Translations under genes and position numbers: made by a program | Source of the DNA: Christiangramia sp. | GTDB taxonomy: Bacteria; Bacteroidota; Bacteroidia; Flavobacteriales; Flavobacteriaceae | Length of the DNA: 64,000 nt | Assembly: GCF_029937855.1 (NCBI RefSeq) | Contig: NZ_JAPYPC010000007.1 | Coordinates: forward strand, 12,346-76,345 | Direction: 5' to 3' | Part shown: in pieces, positions 1 to 8,819 of the stretch | How the letters are laid out: each line of letters begins with the position of its first letter | Numbering within the stretch: the first letter of the stretch is position 1 | The notes under the pieces: generated by a model | Told to the model about the DNA's origin: nothing | Seen by the model: only the letters and a program-made list of their open reading frames with translations | Database searches by the model: none

Positions 1-1
1 A

Positions 2-1795
2 TATGCCGGAGTAGATGGTAGCGATCGTTTCTGTGAAGGAGACCAGACCAAAAACTCAGTGACCTTATTTTCTTTGTTGACGGATTCTCCTGATGCTGGA
101 GGAAGTTGGACGGAGACCAGTGCGGTGAGCAGTGGCCTGACAGTAGGAACCGGGGAGAATCTTGATTTTACCGGAGTCAGTGTAGGAGTTTATACCTTTA
201 AGTATACGATAAGTCCCGCTGATTCGAATTCGACCTGTCCTGATGATGATGCTACTGTAACCATTACCATAGATAATGATGCGTACGCCGGAGTAGATGG
301 TAGCGATCGTTTCTGTGAAGGAGACCAGACCAAAAACTCAGTGACCTTATTTTCTTTGTTGACGGATTCTCCTGATGCTGGAGGAAGTTGGGCGGAGACC
401 AGTGCGGTGAGCAGTGGTCTGACAGTAGGAACCGGGGAGAACCTTGATTTTACCGGTGTTAGTTCTGGAGTTTATACTTTCAAATATACAGTAGGTCCTG
501 GAGATGATTCATCTACTTGTCCAAGTGATGATTCTATGGTTACCATCACCATTGATACTGTGCCAGCAAAACCAGAAATTGAATTGAAACAAGCAGATTG
601 TTTTGCAGAAACCGGATCCATAAAAATTACTTCTTCAACAGAAGGCCTGGATTTTCTCTTAATTAGGATTGAAGGAGATGCACTTATTATCATAGAAGAC
701 TATGAGAATTTGGAGGAAGGTGATTACGAATTAACTGCCGAAAATGAGGCTGGTTGTGTATCTGATGCACTTCAATTCTCAATTGCCGGTCCAAGGGATG
801 TTCCATTGACTCCAATTGCAGATAAAATAGATCCTGATTGTGAAACTTTGCAAGGAACGATTATCATCACTTCAAGAATAATAGGTTTAAGATTTGCTGT
901 GATACCTAGTTCAGAATTTCCAAGTGATATAAGTTTAGTTCCAGATTCAAATTTTATGGAATATGTTGACGGTGGATTTACTGGTTACGGTCCAGGTGAT
1001 TATACGGTTGCGGCAAAAAGTTTAGATGGTTGCCTTTCCGGAATTACTACCGTCAATTTAATAGAACCAATCTGTGAAGAATTCGAAGGCTGTACTTTAG
1101 GTTACTGGAAAAATCATACAGATAGATGGGCTTGTTATTCTACGTGTACCTTATATTCTGATGTTTTTGGAATTGGAGAAGATCATTATGTGCCTGAAGA
1201 ATTACAAGGGAAAACCTTATTGGAAGTACTCAATTTAGGTGGCGGAGGAGTTTATAATTTAGGTAGACAATCTGTGGCAGCGCTACTAAATATTTGTAAC
1301 GGGGGAGTTGATTATGAGATTCCAAGTGAAGCAGGTTTAGTATTATACGTACAGGATAATTTTGACAACGCTGGTTCTGCTGGAAGCTACTTAGACGAGC
1401 TAAACAATGCCGGTTGTAACTTGAATGGATCTAAAGCCACGTCAGAACCATTCCCTGTTGAAGAATGTGGTGCACCAGTGGAAGCAGATTCAGGGAAAGG
1501 AAAGCCAGATAAAACCAGTACAACTGCCGGTAGTTTTAATGCGTCTCCCGTACCATTCAATGATAGGATAACTATCCAATATGACTTTGAGTACAATTCG
1601 AACAAAATAGAAATTCAGGTGTATGATTTCAATGGCAGACTCCTTAGAACTTATCACGATAAAAAAGTGGCTAAAGGAGATACTAAAGAGCTGAATATTG
1701 ATTTCGCTATGAAAGCAAATCAGGTCTATATATTAAGGATTGTTACAGATAGGGAAGTGATTTCCAAAACTGTAATCTCATCTTCCAGGAAATAA
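2..1795 (+). CDS. T9SS-secreted repeat surface protein (5' partial)
   Basis: The reading frame is open from the left edge, so the N terminus lies outside the window. The visible part has two 94-residue Cys-containing modules (each starting near YAGVDGSDRFCEGDQ and ending at TVTITID), about 250 residues of further repeat-like sequence, and a Cys-rich GCTLGYWKNH domain from about nt 1090 to 1420. It ends in about 85 residues typical of a T9SS type A sorting domain (ASPVPFNDRITIQYDF ... NGRLLRTY ... VYILRI), which directs export across the outer membrane and attachment to the surface. Modules of this kind occur in large flavobacterial adhesins; the ligand is unknown. A hairpin terminator follows. 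The family call is strong, the function is inferred. Confidence 0.8.
   Translation, partial: YAGVDGSDRFCEGDQTKNSVTLFSLLTDSPDAGGSWTETSAVSSGLTVGTGENLDFTGVSVGVYTFKYTISPADSNSTCPDDDATVTITIDNDAYAGVDGSDRFCEGDQTKNSVTLFSLLTDSPDAGGSWAETSAVSSGLTVGTGENLDFTGVSSGVYTFKYTVGPGDDSSTCPSDDSMVTITIDTVPAKPEIELKQADCFAETGSIKITSSTEGLDFLLIRIEGDALIIIEDYENLEEGDYELTAENEAGCVSDALQFSIAGPRDVPLTPIADKIDPDCETLQGTIIITSRIIGLRFAVIPSSEFPSDISLVPDSNFMEYVDGGFTGYGPGDYTVAAKSLDGCLSGITTVNLIEPICEEFEGCTLGYWKNHTDRWACYSTCTLYSDVFGIGEDHYVPEELQGKTLLEVLNLGGGGVYNLGRQSVAALLNICNGGVDYEIPSEAGLVLYVQDNFDNAGSAGSYLDELNNAGCNLNGSKATSEPFPVEECGAPVEADSGKGKPDKTSTTAGSFNASPVPFNDRITIQYDFEYNSNKIEIQVYDFNGRLLRTYHDKKVAKGDTKELNIDFAMKANQVYILRIVTDREVISKTVISSSRK
5..575 (+). 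repeat. Two tandem 282-bp coding repeats
   Basis: The sequence starting GCCGGAGTAGATGGTAGCG at 5 recurs at 287, a period of 282 bp (94 codons). Over roughly the first 190 bp of each unit I count only about three substitutions. The units diverge after the GENLDFTGV stretch. The array probably continues left of the window. Confidence 0.93.
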
Positions 1796-1816
1796 GTTTA
1801 TATTTTAATTTAAAAG

Positions 1817-1844
1817 AAAGAGCAGCCGTTTGGCTGCTCTTTTA
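1817..1844. terminator. Bidirectional rho-independent terminator
   Basis: An 11-bp perfect stem (AAAGAGCAGCC / GGCTGCTCTTT) with a 4-base loop has T-rich sequence on both strands. It lies between two convergent genes and can serve both. Confidence 0.9.
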
Positions 1845-1866
1845 CTTTATACAAATTCTAAAAAAA

Positions 1867-3009
1867 TTAATCTTTAAGGATACTTCTTGAAATAACGATT
1901 TTCTGAATTTCCGAAGTCCCTTCATAAATTTGAGTGATCTTGGCATCACGCATCAGTCTTTCCACATGGTATTCCTTTACATATCCATTACCTCCATGCA
2001 CCTGAACGGCTTCAACTGTCACATCCATGGCAGTTTTAGAAGCATATAGCTTCGCCATAGCCCCGGAAAGATCATAATTTTGCCCCTGATCTTTGTCCCA
2101 GGCAGCTTTCATAACCATATGTCTCGAAGCTTCAATAGAGGTACGCATATCTGCCAGTTTAAAGGCGATCGCCTGATGATTGCAAATTTCTGTGCCAAAA
2201 GCCTTTCGTTGTTTAGAGTAATCTTTAGCAAGTTCGTACGCCCCGGAAGCAATTCCTAAAGCTTGTGCAGCAATTCCAATTCTTCCCCCGGAAAGGGTTT
2301 TCATAGCAAATTTGAAACCGAAGCCATCTTCCCCAATTCTATTCTCCTTAGGTACTTTTACATCATTAAAATTCAACGAATGTGTATCGCTTCCTCTAAT
2401 TCCTAATTTTTGTTCCTTAGGGCCTATTTCAAAACCTTCCCAGTCTTTTTCAATAATAAATGCATTAATTCCTTTATGTTTTTTCTCCTTATCGGTTTGA
2501 GCAATAACTAAATAATAGTCAGCAGAGCTACCATTGGTGATCCAGTTTTTAGTTCCGTTAAGTATATAATGGTCTCCTTTGTCTATTGCTGTAGTTCTTT
2601 GGGAAGTGGCATCACTTCCGGCCTCTGGTTCAGAAAGACAAAAAGCGCCCAGTTTTTCACCGGTAGTTAGTTTAGAAAGATATTTCTTCTTCTGTTCTTC
2701 GTTACCGAAAGTATCCAGACCCCAACATACCAGAGAATTATTCACTGAAACCATTACTGAAGCTGAAGCATCTATTTTGGAAAGTTCCTCCATCGCCAAC
2801 ACATATGAAATCGTATCCATTCCGCCGCCGCCGTATTCAGGTGAAGCCATCATTCCTAAAAACCCGAGTTCCCCCATTTTCTTAACAAGTTCTCTAGGGA
2901 ATTCCTGCTTTTCATCTCTTTCGATTACGCCCGGTAATAATTCTGTTTTTGCAAAATCACGAGCGGCATCGCGAATCATTATATGTTCTTCGGTAAGTTT
3001 AAAATCCAT
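1867..3009 (-). CDS. Acyl-CoA dehydrogenase (short-chain type)
   Basis: FAD enzyme that introduces the alpha,beta double bond in acyl-CoA thioesters during fatty acid or branched-chain amino acid breakdown. It is 380 residues, the normal length, and colinear with the family. An N-terminal helical domain is followed by the FAD-binding strand segment (CLSEPEAGSDATS, then WITNGS) and a C-terminal helical domain. The motif IYEGTSEIQ near residue 361 carries the expected catalytic Glu (about E363), placed as in short/branched-chain dehydrogenases. The ATG start lies 37 nt downstream of a good -7 box. It is a single-gene unit, so the acyl chain preference cannot be read from context. Confidence 0.93.
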   Translation of the reverse strand: MDFKLTEEHIMIRDAARDFAKTELLPGVIERDEKQEFPRELVKKMGELGFLGMMASPEYGGGGMDTISYVLAMEELSKIDASASVMVSVNNSLVCWGLDTFGNEEQKKKYLSKLTTGEKLGAFCLSEPEAGSDATSQRTTAIDKGDHYILNGTKNWITNGSSADYYLVIAQTDKEKKHKGINAFIIEKDWEGFEIGPKEQKLGIRGSDTHSLNFNDVKVPKENRIGEDGFGFKFAMKTLSGGRIGIAAQALGIASGAYELAKDYSKQRKAFGTEICNHQAIAFKLADMRTSIEASRHMVMKAAWDKDQGQNYDLSGAMAKLYASKTAMDVTVEAVQVHGGNGYVKEYHVERLMRDAKITQIYEGTSEIQKIVISRSILKD

Positions 3010-3046
3010 ATGAAAAAAAATTTGTAAAAAACTGATTTTTGCAGGC

Positions 3047-3078
3047 CAAAGATAGCTTTTTGATATCGCTTTTTCAAT
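3047..3078 (-). promoter_or_regulatory. Promoter of acyl-CoA dehydrogenase
   Basis: On the minus strand, TATCTTTG (3054-3047) matches the Bacteroidota -7 consensus TAnnTTTG. ATTG (3078-3075) lies 20 bp upstream as a weak -33 element. Confidence 0.6.
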
Positions 3079-3101
3079 TGATATTAAGTATTTTTACGAA
3101 T

Positions 3102-4166
3102 ATGGAAAAAACAGAATATAGATTGATTGGACTAATGTCTGGAACTTCTCTTGACGGAATTGATCTGGTTTTTACTGAGATAAGTTTTAACTCGAAACCT
3201 GAATTTTCTATAATCGCTTCTGAAACATTTCCCTATTCCTTAGATTGGAAAAACAGGTTATCTACTGCGGTAAATTTAGATCCCGCACAACTAAATAAAC
3301 TCGATGAAGAATATACGGCTTACCTGACCAAAGTAATAAACAGGTTTATTCAGAAGAATGAAATAGATCTTCTCGATGCTGTTTGTAGTCATGGTCATAC
3401 CGTGAAACACAGGCCAAAGCAGGGCGTGACTTTTCAAATTGGGAATATGCCGCAATTGGCTAAATTGATAAATGTTCCTGTAGTTTGTGATTTTCGGGTG
3501 CAGGATGTGGAATTAGGCGGCCAGGGAGCACCTCTGGTCCCTATTGGAGATCGCTTGTTTTTTAATAAGTTTAAATACTGCATCAATCTTGGTGGATTTG
3601 CAAATATTTCCACGGAAAAGGATTCCCGCCGTATCGCCTACGATATTTGTCCTGTAAATACTGTTCTGAATTATTTTATGCGAAAACTGCATCAGGATTA
3701 TGACGAAGACGGTAAACTTTCCAAAACCGGAAATCTGGATGCTACTTTATTAGAAAAACTTAATTCGCTGCATTATTATAAAAAGCATCCGCCGAAATCT
3801 TTAGGTATAGAATGGGTAAATTCAGAAGTAATTCCCTTAATCGAAAAAAACCAAAAAAATATTCCTTCCATTCTTAAAACTTTCACTGTTCATGCCGCAA
3901 CTCAAATTGCAAATTCTCTGGATAACGATCCAAACACGAAGGTTTTAATGACGGGAGGAGGAACCTTTAATAAATTTTTGATTGACGAAATTAAATCAAA
4001 ATCGAAATGTGATTTTGAAATTCCTGATAAGCAATTAATCGACTTTAAAGAAGCTTTGATTTTTGCACTCCTTGGTGTATTAAAATTAAGGGGCGAAGTA
4101 AATGTACTGAGTTCCGTAACCGGCGCTAAAATAGATCATTCTTCCGGTCGTATTTATGAACCCTGA
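3102..4166 (+). CDS. anmK: Anhydro-N-acetylmuramic acid kinase
   Basis: Cytoplasmic ATP-dependent kinase of peptidoglycan recycling. It opens the 1,6-anhydro ring of anhMurNAc and gives MurNAc-6-phosphate. The N-terminal signature LMSGTSLDGIDLVF is diagnostic, and DFRVQDVELGGQGAPLVPIGD and TGGGTFN follow as expected. I chose the ATG at 3102 (354 residues) over an in-frame start at 3039, because the extra 21 residues do not fit the family and would cover the upstream promoter region. A 7/8 -7 box (TATTTTTA, 3089-3096) ends only 5 nt before this ATG. It diverges from the acyl-CoA dehydrogenase gene. No MurQ-like etherase is nearby. Confidence 0.92.
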   Translation: MEKTEYRLIGLMSGTSLDGIDLVFTEISFNSKPEFSIIASETFPYSLDWKNRLSTAVNLDPAQLNKLDEEYTAYLTKVINRFIQKNEIDLLDAVCSHGHTVKHRPKQGVTFQIGNMPQLAKLINVPVVCDFRVQDVELGGQGAPLVPIGDRLFFNKFKYCINLGGFANISTEKDSRRIAYDICPVNTVLNYFMRKLHQDYDEDGKLSKTGNLDATLLEKLNSLHYYKKHPPKSLGIEWVNSEVIPLIEKNQKNIPSILKTFTVHAATQIANSLDNDPNTKVLMTGGGTFNKFLIDEIKSKSKCDFEIPDKQLIDFKEALIFALLGVLKLRGEVNVLSSVTGAKIDHSSGRIYEP

Positions 4167-4205
4167 AAATTTTGCCAATTTCGGAAGGGAGCCTGCTTTG
4201 TTTTT

Positions 4206-4213
4206 TATATTTG
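4206..4213 (+). promoter_or_regulatory. -7 box of the amino acid dehydrogenase
   Basis: TATATTTG matches TAnnTTTG exactly and lies 18 nt before the chosen ATG. No clean TTTG is found at normal spacing upstream. Confidence 0.5.
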
Positions 4214-4231
4214 CTGCAAAATATTTCAAAA

Positions 4232-5458
4232 ATGAAAGAATTACTCAAAGTATACGAAAATAAAGAGCCTGAAATTGTTTTTAACTGGAAAGATTCTGAA
4301 ACCGAAGCCGAAGGCTGGACCGTGATCAATTCACTTCGTGGTGGAGCTGCCGGTGGTGGTACCAGGATGAGAAAAGGACTGGATCAAAACGAAGTTCTTT
4401 CCCTCGCAAAGACAATGGAAGTGAAATTTACGGTTTCGGGGCCTCCCATTGGCGGCGCAAAATCTGGAATAAATTTTGACCCAGCAGATCCTCGGAAAAA
4501 AGGGGTTTTAGAACGTTGGTATAAAGCAGTTTCACCTCTTTTAAAAAGTTACTACGGGACAGGTGGCGATTTAAATGTTGATGAGATAAACGAGGTGATT
4601 CCAATTACTGAAGATTGTGGGGTATGGCATCCGCAGGAAGGTGTTTTTAACGGGCATTTTCAACCCACTGAGGCTGATAAGATCAATAGAATTGGCCAGC
4701 TAAGACAGGGCGTTATAAAAGTGTTGGAAAACACTAATTTCTCTCCGGATGTAAGTAGAAAATATACCGTAGCAGATATGATCACCGGGTATGGTGTGGC
4801 TGAAGCGGTACACCATTATTATACGATTTATGGAGGAGATATAAAAGGTAAAAGGGCCATTGTGCAGGGATTTGGAAATGTAGGCTCCGCTGCCGCATAT
4901 TATCTATCCCAAATGGGTGCTAAAATAGTTGGGATCATAGATCGTGCCGGCGGACTTATAAATGAAGAAGGTTTCAGTTTTGAAGAGATCAATCAAATGT
5001 TCCTGGATAAAGATGGAAATGCTTTAAAACATAAAGATGTGGTGCCGTTTGAGGAAATCAACGAGAAAGTATGGAAGCTGGATGCTGAAATATTTGCTCC
5101 ATGTGCCGCATCCCGCTTAATTTCTAAAGATCAAATTACAAATCTTATAGACCGTAAACTGGAAGTGATCTCTTGCGGAGCCAATGTTCCTTTTGCAGAT
5201 AAGGAAATTTTCTTCGGACCTATTATGGAATATACCGATGAAAGAGTAAGCCTTATTCCAGATTTCATCTCAAATTGCGGGATGGCGCGTGTTTTTGCCT
5301 ATTTTATGGAAAGAAGAGTTCAAATGACTGATGAAGCCATTTTTAATGATACCTCTATGACCATCAAAAATGCTATTCAGAATACCTTTGATAATAATAG
5401 TAGCAAAACCAATATTAGCAAAACCGCTTTTGAAGTTGCTCTAAAACAACTTGTTTAA
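4232..5458 (+). CDS. Glu/Leu/Phe/Val dehydrogenase family protein
   Basis: NAD(P)-dependent oxidative deaminase of an amino acid to its 2-oxo acid. The start at 4232 (408 residues) follows a good -7 box; an upstream in-frame start at 4172 would run through that promoter. PPIGGAKSGINFDP (residues 71-84) carries the conserved glycine-rich loop with the lysine at 77. The nucleotide fold shows VQGFGNVGSA at 211-220. The family includes glutamate and leucine dehydrogenases. The sequence is divergent enough that I do not name the substrate. It has no clear operon partner: an anmK-side gap of 65 nt precedes it and the exbB promoter follows. Confidence 0.85.
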   Translation: MKELLKVYENKEPEIVFNWKDSETEAEGWTVINSLRGGAAGGGTRMRKGLDQNEVLSLAKTMEVKFTVSGPPIGGAKSGINFDPADPRKKGVLERWYKAVSPLLKSYYGTGGDLNVDEINEVIPITEDCGVWHPQEGVFNGHFQPTEADKINRIGQLRQGVIKVLENTNFSPDVSRKYTVADMITGYGVAEAVHHYYTIYGGDIKGKRAIVQGFGNVGSAAAYYLSQMGAKIVGIIDRAGGLINEEGFSFEEINQMFLDKDGNALKHKDVVPFEEINEKVWKLDAEIFAPCAASRLISKDQITNLIDRKLEVISCGANVPFADKEIFFGPIMEYTDERVSLIPDFISNCGMARVFAYFMERRVQMTDEAIFNDTSMTIKNAIQNTFDNNSSKTNISKTAFEVALKQLV

Positions 5459-5482
5459 AAGTTTGTGTAAATATTTTAAAGC

Positions 5483-5518
5483 TTTGAGTAAATACGCATT
5501 GCTGATTAATTAAATTTG
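5483..5518 (+). promoter_or_regulatory. Promoter of exbB-exbD-tonB-folC
   Basis: TTTG (5483-5486), a 24-bp spacer, then TAAATTTG (5511-5518), an exact TAnnTTTG box. The leader to the exbB ATG is about 50 nt. Confidence 0.65.
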
Positions 5519-5571
5519 GTTTACAATTAAAATCATATTAGCACGTTACATTAAAAAACCCATTTATACAT

Positions 5572-6273
5572 ATGCTTAATTTCATTCAGCAGGACGAGGT
5601 GGTAGATGCAGCTCAGGCAGCAGACCCGGTCGTAGAAGAGAAGACCTTATCCTTATTCGACCTCATGTTCAGCGGTGGTCTTGGCGGCCAGATCATTATT
5701 ATTATTCTTTTCGTTTTATTATTTGCAGCGGTTTATATTTATTTTGAGAGGCTTTTTGCTGTAAAAGCAGCCAGTAGGGTAGATAAAAACTTTATGCTCC
5801 AGATTAAGGATAGTGTTCAAACAGGGAATATCGAGTCGGCCAAGATAAGATGTGCTCAAAGCGATTCTCCTGTGGCAAGATTAACCGAAAAAGGAATTTC
5901 CAGAATTGGTAGTCCTTTGGAAGATATAAATACCGCCATTGAAAATGCAGGTAGGCTTGAAGTTTATAAGCTGGAAAAAAATGTGAGTATCCTTGCAACT
6001 ATTGCTGGGGCAGCTCCAATGATTGGATTCCTGGGCACTGTAATTGGTATGGTGCTTGCTTTTCATGAACTGGCCACAAGTAGCGGGCAGGCGCAAATGG
6101 GAGCTCTGGCTGAAGGTATTTATACCGCGATGACCACTACTGTTGCTGGTTTAATTGTTGGTATTATCGCCTATATAGGTTATAATCACCTGGTGGTTAA
6201 AACAGATAAAGTAGTTCACCAGATGGAAGCTACTGCGGTAGATTTCCTAGACCTTTTAAACGAACCTGCTTAA
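5572..6273 (+). CDS. exbB: ExbB/TolQ-type proton channel
   Basis: Inner-membrane subunit of a proton-driven motor that energises TonB or Tol-type periplasmic work. It has 233 residues. One membrane segment lies at about 38-60 (GGQIIIIILFVLLFAAVYIY), and two more at about 140-160 and 175-200 contain the MotA/TolQ/ExbB signature (GFLGTVIGMVLAF, then EGIYTAMTTTVAGLIVG). A short acidic N-terminal leader precedes the first segment. It is the first gene of an operon: exbD follows after 1 nt and a TonB-like gene after that, which points to TonB energisation rather than Tol or flagella. Confidence 0.93.
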   Translation: MLNFIQQDEVVDAAQAADPVVEEKTLSLFDLMFSGGLGGQIIIIILFVLLFAAVYIYFERLFAVKAASRVDKNFMLQIKDSVQTGNIESAKIRCAQSDSPVARLTEKGISRIGSPLEDINTAIENAGRLEVYKLEKNVSILATIAGAAPMIGFLGTVIGMVLAFHELATSSGQAQMGALAEGIYTAMTTTVAGLIVGIIAYIGYNHLVVKTDKVVHQMEATAVDFLDLLNEPA

Positions 6274-6274
6274 T

Positions 6275-6667
6275 ATGAATTTAAGAGGAAGAAATAAAAT
6301 AAGTCCGGAGTTTAGCATGAGCTCGATGACAGATGTAGTTTTTCTACTGCTCATCTTCTTCATGCTAACCTCTCCGGTAATTACTCCTGAAGCGCTGGAT
6401 CTAATCCTTCCGAAGGCCAAAGGTAAAACTACTAATAAGCAAACGCTTTCGGTTAGCATAACCAAAGATCTTCAGGTATATATTAACAGTGAAAGGATTA
6501 GTAATAGTGCGTTGGAATCTACCTTGAAGAGTAAATTGGCAGGAGAGGAGAATCCAACCATTATCTTAAGAGCCGAGGAAGGAGTGCCTATTGAAAAAGC
6601 GGTAAACGTGATGGATATCGCCAATAGGAATAGTTATAAAATAGTTTTAGCGGTAAAACCTGAATAG
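6275..6667 (+). CDS. exbD: ExbD/TolR biopolymer transport protein
   Basis: Partner of ExbB in the proton channel. It has 130 residues, an N-terminal cytoplasmic tail, and one membrane segment at about 19-40 (MSSMTDVVFLLLIFFMLTSP). The Asp in SMTDVVF is at the position of the proton-carrying aspartate of the family. A periplasmic domain follows. The gene starts 1 nt after the exbB stop and ends 1 nt before the TonB-like gene, so the three are translationally coupled. Confidence 0.93.
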   Translation: MNLRGRNKISPEFSMSSMTDVVFLLLIFFMLTSPVITPEALDLILPKAKGKTTNKQTLSVSITKDLQVYINSERISNSALESTLKSKLAGEENPTIILRAEEGVPIEKAVNVMDIANRNSYKIVLAVKPE

Positions 6668-6668
6668 A

Positions 6669-7493
6669 ATGTCGATGCTGGAAACCAAACATGAGAAGAA
6701 ATCATTTACCATTACTGTAGTATTACATGTATTGCTAATTCTTCTTTTGATATTTTTCGGCCTTACCTATTTAGATCCACCGCCAGAAAACGGAATAGCA
6801 ATTAATTTTGGAACTTCTGAAGTAGGTTCAGGAAACGACCAACCTACAGAACCTGTAAAATCAGCACCAAAGCAATCCACAGCACAACCTGTTAAATCTG
6901 AACCGGTAATAGAAAAAGAGGTGGTGACCCAAGATATTGAAGAAGCTCCGGTAATAGAAAAAAAGAAAAAAGAGCCCACTCCTGTAAAAAGTAAACAACC
7001 GGAACCTCCAAAAGAGGATCCTAAACCTGTAAAAAAACCGGAACCAAAGCCAGATAAATCTACCAATGATGCTTTGAGCAGTATATTAAACGGACCGGAA
7101 AGAGACGGTAAGGCCACCGGTGGAGAAGGGAATGATAATGTTGCCGGAGACAAAGGAAGCCCAGATGGGGATCCTAATGCCAGTTCTTATTACGGACAGG
7201 GCGCCGGTCTGGATGGAGATGGGAATTACCGACTGGGAGGAAGAAAGGCTTTAAATAAAGAGAAGTTTGTGCAGGATTGTAATGAATCCGGTATCGTGGT
7301 GGTAAAAATAGTGGTAGATCAATCAGGCCGGGTAGTGAGTGCGCAGCCTGGAATGAAGGGAACTACGAATAGTGCGACCTGTTTAACCGCTCCTGCGAAA
7401 AGAGCTGCATTGGCTACAAGGTTCAACAGTGATTCCAATGCACCCTCCCAACAGGTTGGAACCATTATTTACAATTTTAAACTTACCGAATAG
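6669..7493 (+). CDS. TonB-like energy transducer
   Basis: Predicted to carry energy from ExbB/ExbD to outer-membrane receptors. It has 274 residues: a short cytoplasmic end, one membrane anchor (about 14-33, FTITVVLHVLLILLLIFFGL), a Pro/Lys/Glu-rich linker (about 55-140) that could span the periplasm, a Gly/Asp-rich stretch, and a C-terminal domain from about 190 (FVQDCNESGIVVVKIVVDQSG ... IIYNFKLTE) resembling TonB-C domains. It is shorter at the C terminus than E. coli TonB, but the order and operon fit. Its TAG stop is followed directly, in the same frame, by the TTG start of folC. Confidence 0.82.
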   Translation: MSMLETKHEKKSFTITVVLHVLLILLLIFFGLTYLDPPPENGIAINFGTSEVGSGNDQPTEPVKSAPKQSTAQPVKSEPVIEKEVVTQDIEEAPVIEKKKKEPTPVKSKQPEPPKEDPKPVKKPEPKPDKSTNDALSSILNGPERDGKATGGEGNDNVAGDKGSPDGDPNASSYYGQGAGLDGDGNYRLGGRKALNKEKFVQDCNESGIVVVKIVVDQSGRVVSAQPGMKGTTNSATCLTAPAKRAALATRFNSDSNAPSQQVGTIIYNFKLTE

Positions 7494-8714
7494 TTGAAAA
7501 CCTATCATGACACTGTTGAGTGGATGTTTCAGCAGTTACCTATGTTTCAAAGAATAGGAAAACAGGCATTTAAAAAAGATCTTACTAACACACTTAAACT
7601 GGCGAAACATCTCGATCATCCGGAAAATAAATTCAGAAGTATTCATGTAGCAGGGACTAATGGAAAGGGTTCGGTAAGCCATATGCTGGCATCGGTTTTT
7701 CAATCTGCGGGTTATAAGACGGGTTTATATACTTCGCCGCATTTAAAAGATTTTCGGGAACGTATTCGTATAAACGGAAAGCTGATTTCACAGAAGGCAG
7801 TGATTCAGTTTATTGAAGAAAATCAAGAATTCCTGGAGGGAAATAAGCTTAGTTTTTTTGAAATGACGGTAGGTATGGCCTTCGATTATTTCGCTGAACA
7901 AAAAGTTGATATTGCCATTATTGAGACCGGAATGGGAGGAAGGCTTGATTCTACAAATATTATCACACCAGAATTAGCAGTGATTACTAATATAGGTTTG
8001 GATCACACAGCATTTCTGGGAAATAGTCTGGCTGAAATTGCAGGAGAAAAAGCGGGTATCATAAAAGAAAAGACTCCGGTGGTTATTGGTGAAAAGCATA
8101 ACGAAACTGAGTCGGTATTTAGAAAAACTGCAGAAAATCTCAGTTCCGGTATTTTCTTTGCTGAAGATTATAAATTTCCGAAATACTACACAGATCTTAA
8201 AGGTGACTATCAAAAGAAGAATTTAAAAACCCTATTGACATCCATTAGTATATTAAAGGACAACGGATGGAAAGTTTCAGAAGAAGCTATTACGAATGGC
8301 TTAAGTAATGTAAAACTCCATACGGGCCTCCAGGGACGCTGGGATGTGATTGGGGAAAAACCAAGAGTGATCTGTGATACCGCTCATAATGCCGAAGGTC
8401 TAAAGCTGGTAATGAAACAACTCCAGAAGGAAAAATTCCAGCAATTGCACTTTGTTCTGGGAGTTGTAAACGATAAAGATCTTACCAAAATATTGCCTTT
8501 ATTCCCACAGCAGGCTTCCTATTATTTTGCGAAGCCCGAGGTTCCTCGAGGTCTTGATGCCAAAACCCTTAAAGATGAAGCTTTTAAATTTGATTTGGAA
8601 GGCCATGTATTTGAATCTGTTTATTTAGCGTTCCTGGCGGCAAAAGAAGCAGCTTTAGATGAAGATATTATCTTTGTTGGTGGCAGTAATTTTACAGTGG
8701 CTGAGGTTATTTAG
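7494..8714 (+). CDS. folC: Bifunctional folylpolyglutamate/dihydrofolate synthase
   Basis: ATP-dependent ligase adding glutamate to dihydropteroate or folate. The Mur-ligase P-loop GTNGKGS is at residues 54-60, followed by YTSPHLKDFRERI, ETGMGGRLDSTN and NIGLDHT, all family motifs. Its length of 406 residues is normal. The only start that keeps the usual N terminus (MKTYHDTVEWMFQQLPMFQ) is a TTG placed immediately after, and in frame with, the TAG of the TonB-like gene. The next ATG (7524) would remove ten conserved-looking residues. Translation therefore probably depends on ribosomes ending the upstream gene. Confidence 0.92.
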   Translation: MKTYHDTVEWMFQQLPMFQRIGKQAFKKDLTNTLKLAKHLDHPENKFRSIHVAGTNGKGSVSHMLASVFQSAGYKTGLYTSPHLKDFRERIRINGKLISQKAVIQFIEENQEFLEGNKLSFFEMTVGMAFDYFAEQKVDIAIIETGMGGRLDSTNIITPELAVITNIGLDHTAFLGNSLAEIAGEKAGIIKEKTPVVIGEKHNETESVFRKTAENLSSGIFFAEDYKFPKYYTDLKGDYQKKNLKTLLTSISILKDNGWKVSEEAITNGLSNVKLHTGLQGRWDVIGEKPRVICDTAHNAEGLKLVMKQLQKEKFQQLHFVLGVVNDKDLTKILPLFPQQASYYFAKPEVPRGLDAKTLKDEAFKFDLEGHVFESVYLAFLAAKEAALDEDIIFVGGSNFTVAEVI

Positions 8715-8819
8715 AAGTTCTCATTTTTCACAGGTTTAGAGTAAAAAATTGATCTTTAATAATTTAGTGGTAAGGACAAAAGTCAGCAGAAAAATAATTA
8801 TATTTTTTTATAAAATTGT

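Noticed and set aside
2579-3013. 144-codon open frame on the plus strand inside the acyl-CoA dehydrogenase gene
   Set aside because: Antisense to a clearly conserved gene; the translation has no recognisable domain and no promoter.
5461-5571. Riboswitch upstream of exbB
   Set aside because: No conserved aptamer motif or terminator/antiterminator pair visible in the short leader.
6767-7153. 128-codon minus-strand frame within the TonB-like gene
   Set aside because: It is the mirror of a Pro/Lys/Glu-rich linker, giving a Gly/Phe/Ser-rich low-complexity translation.
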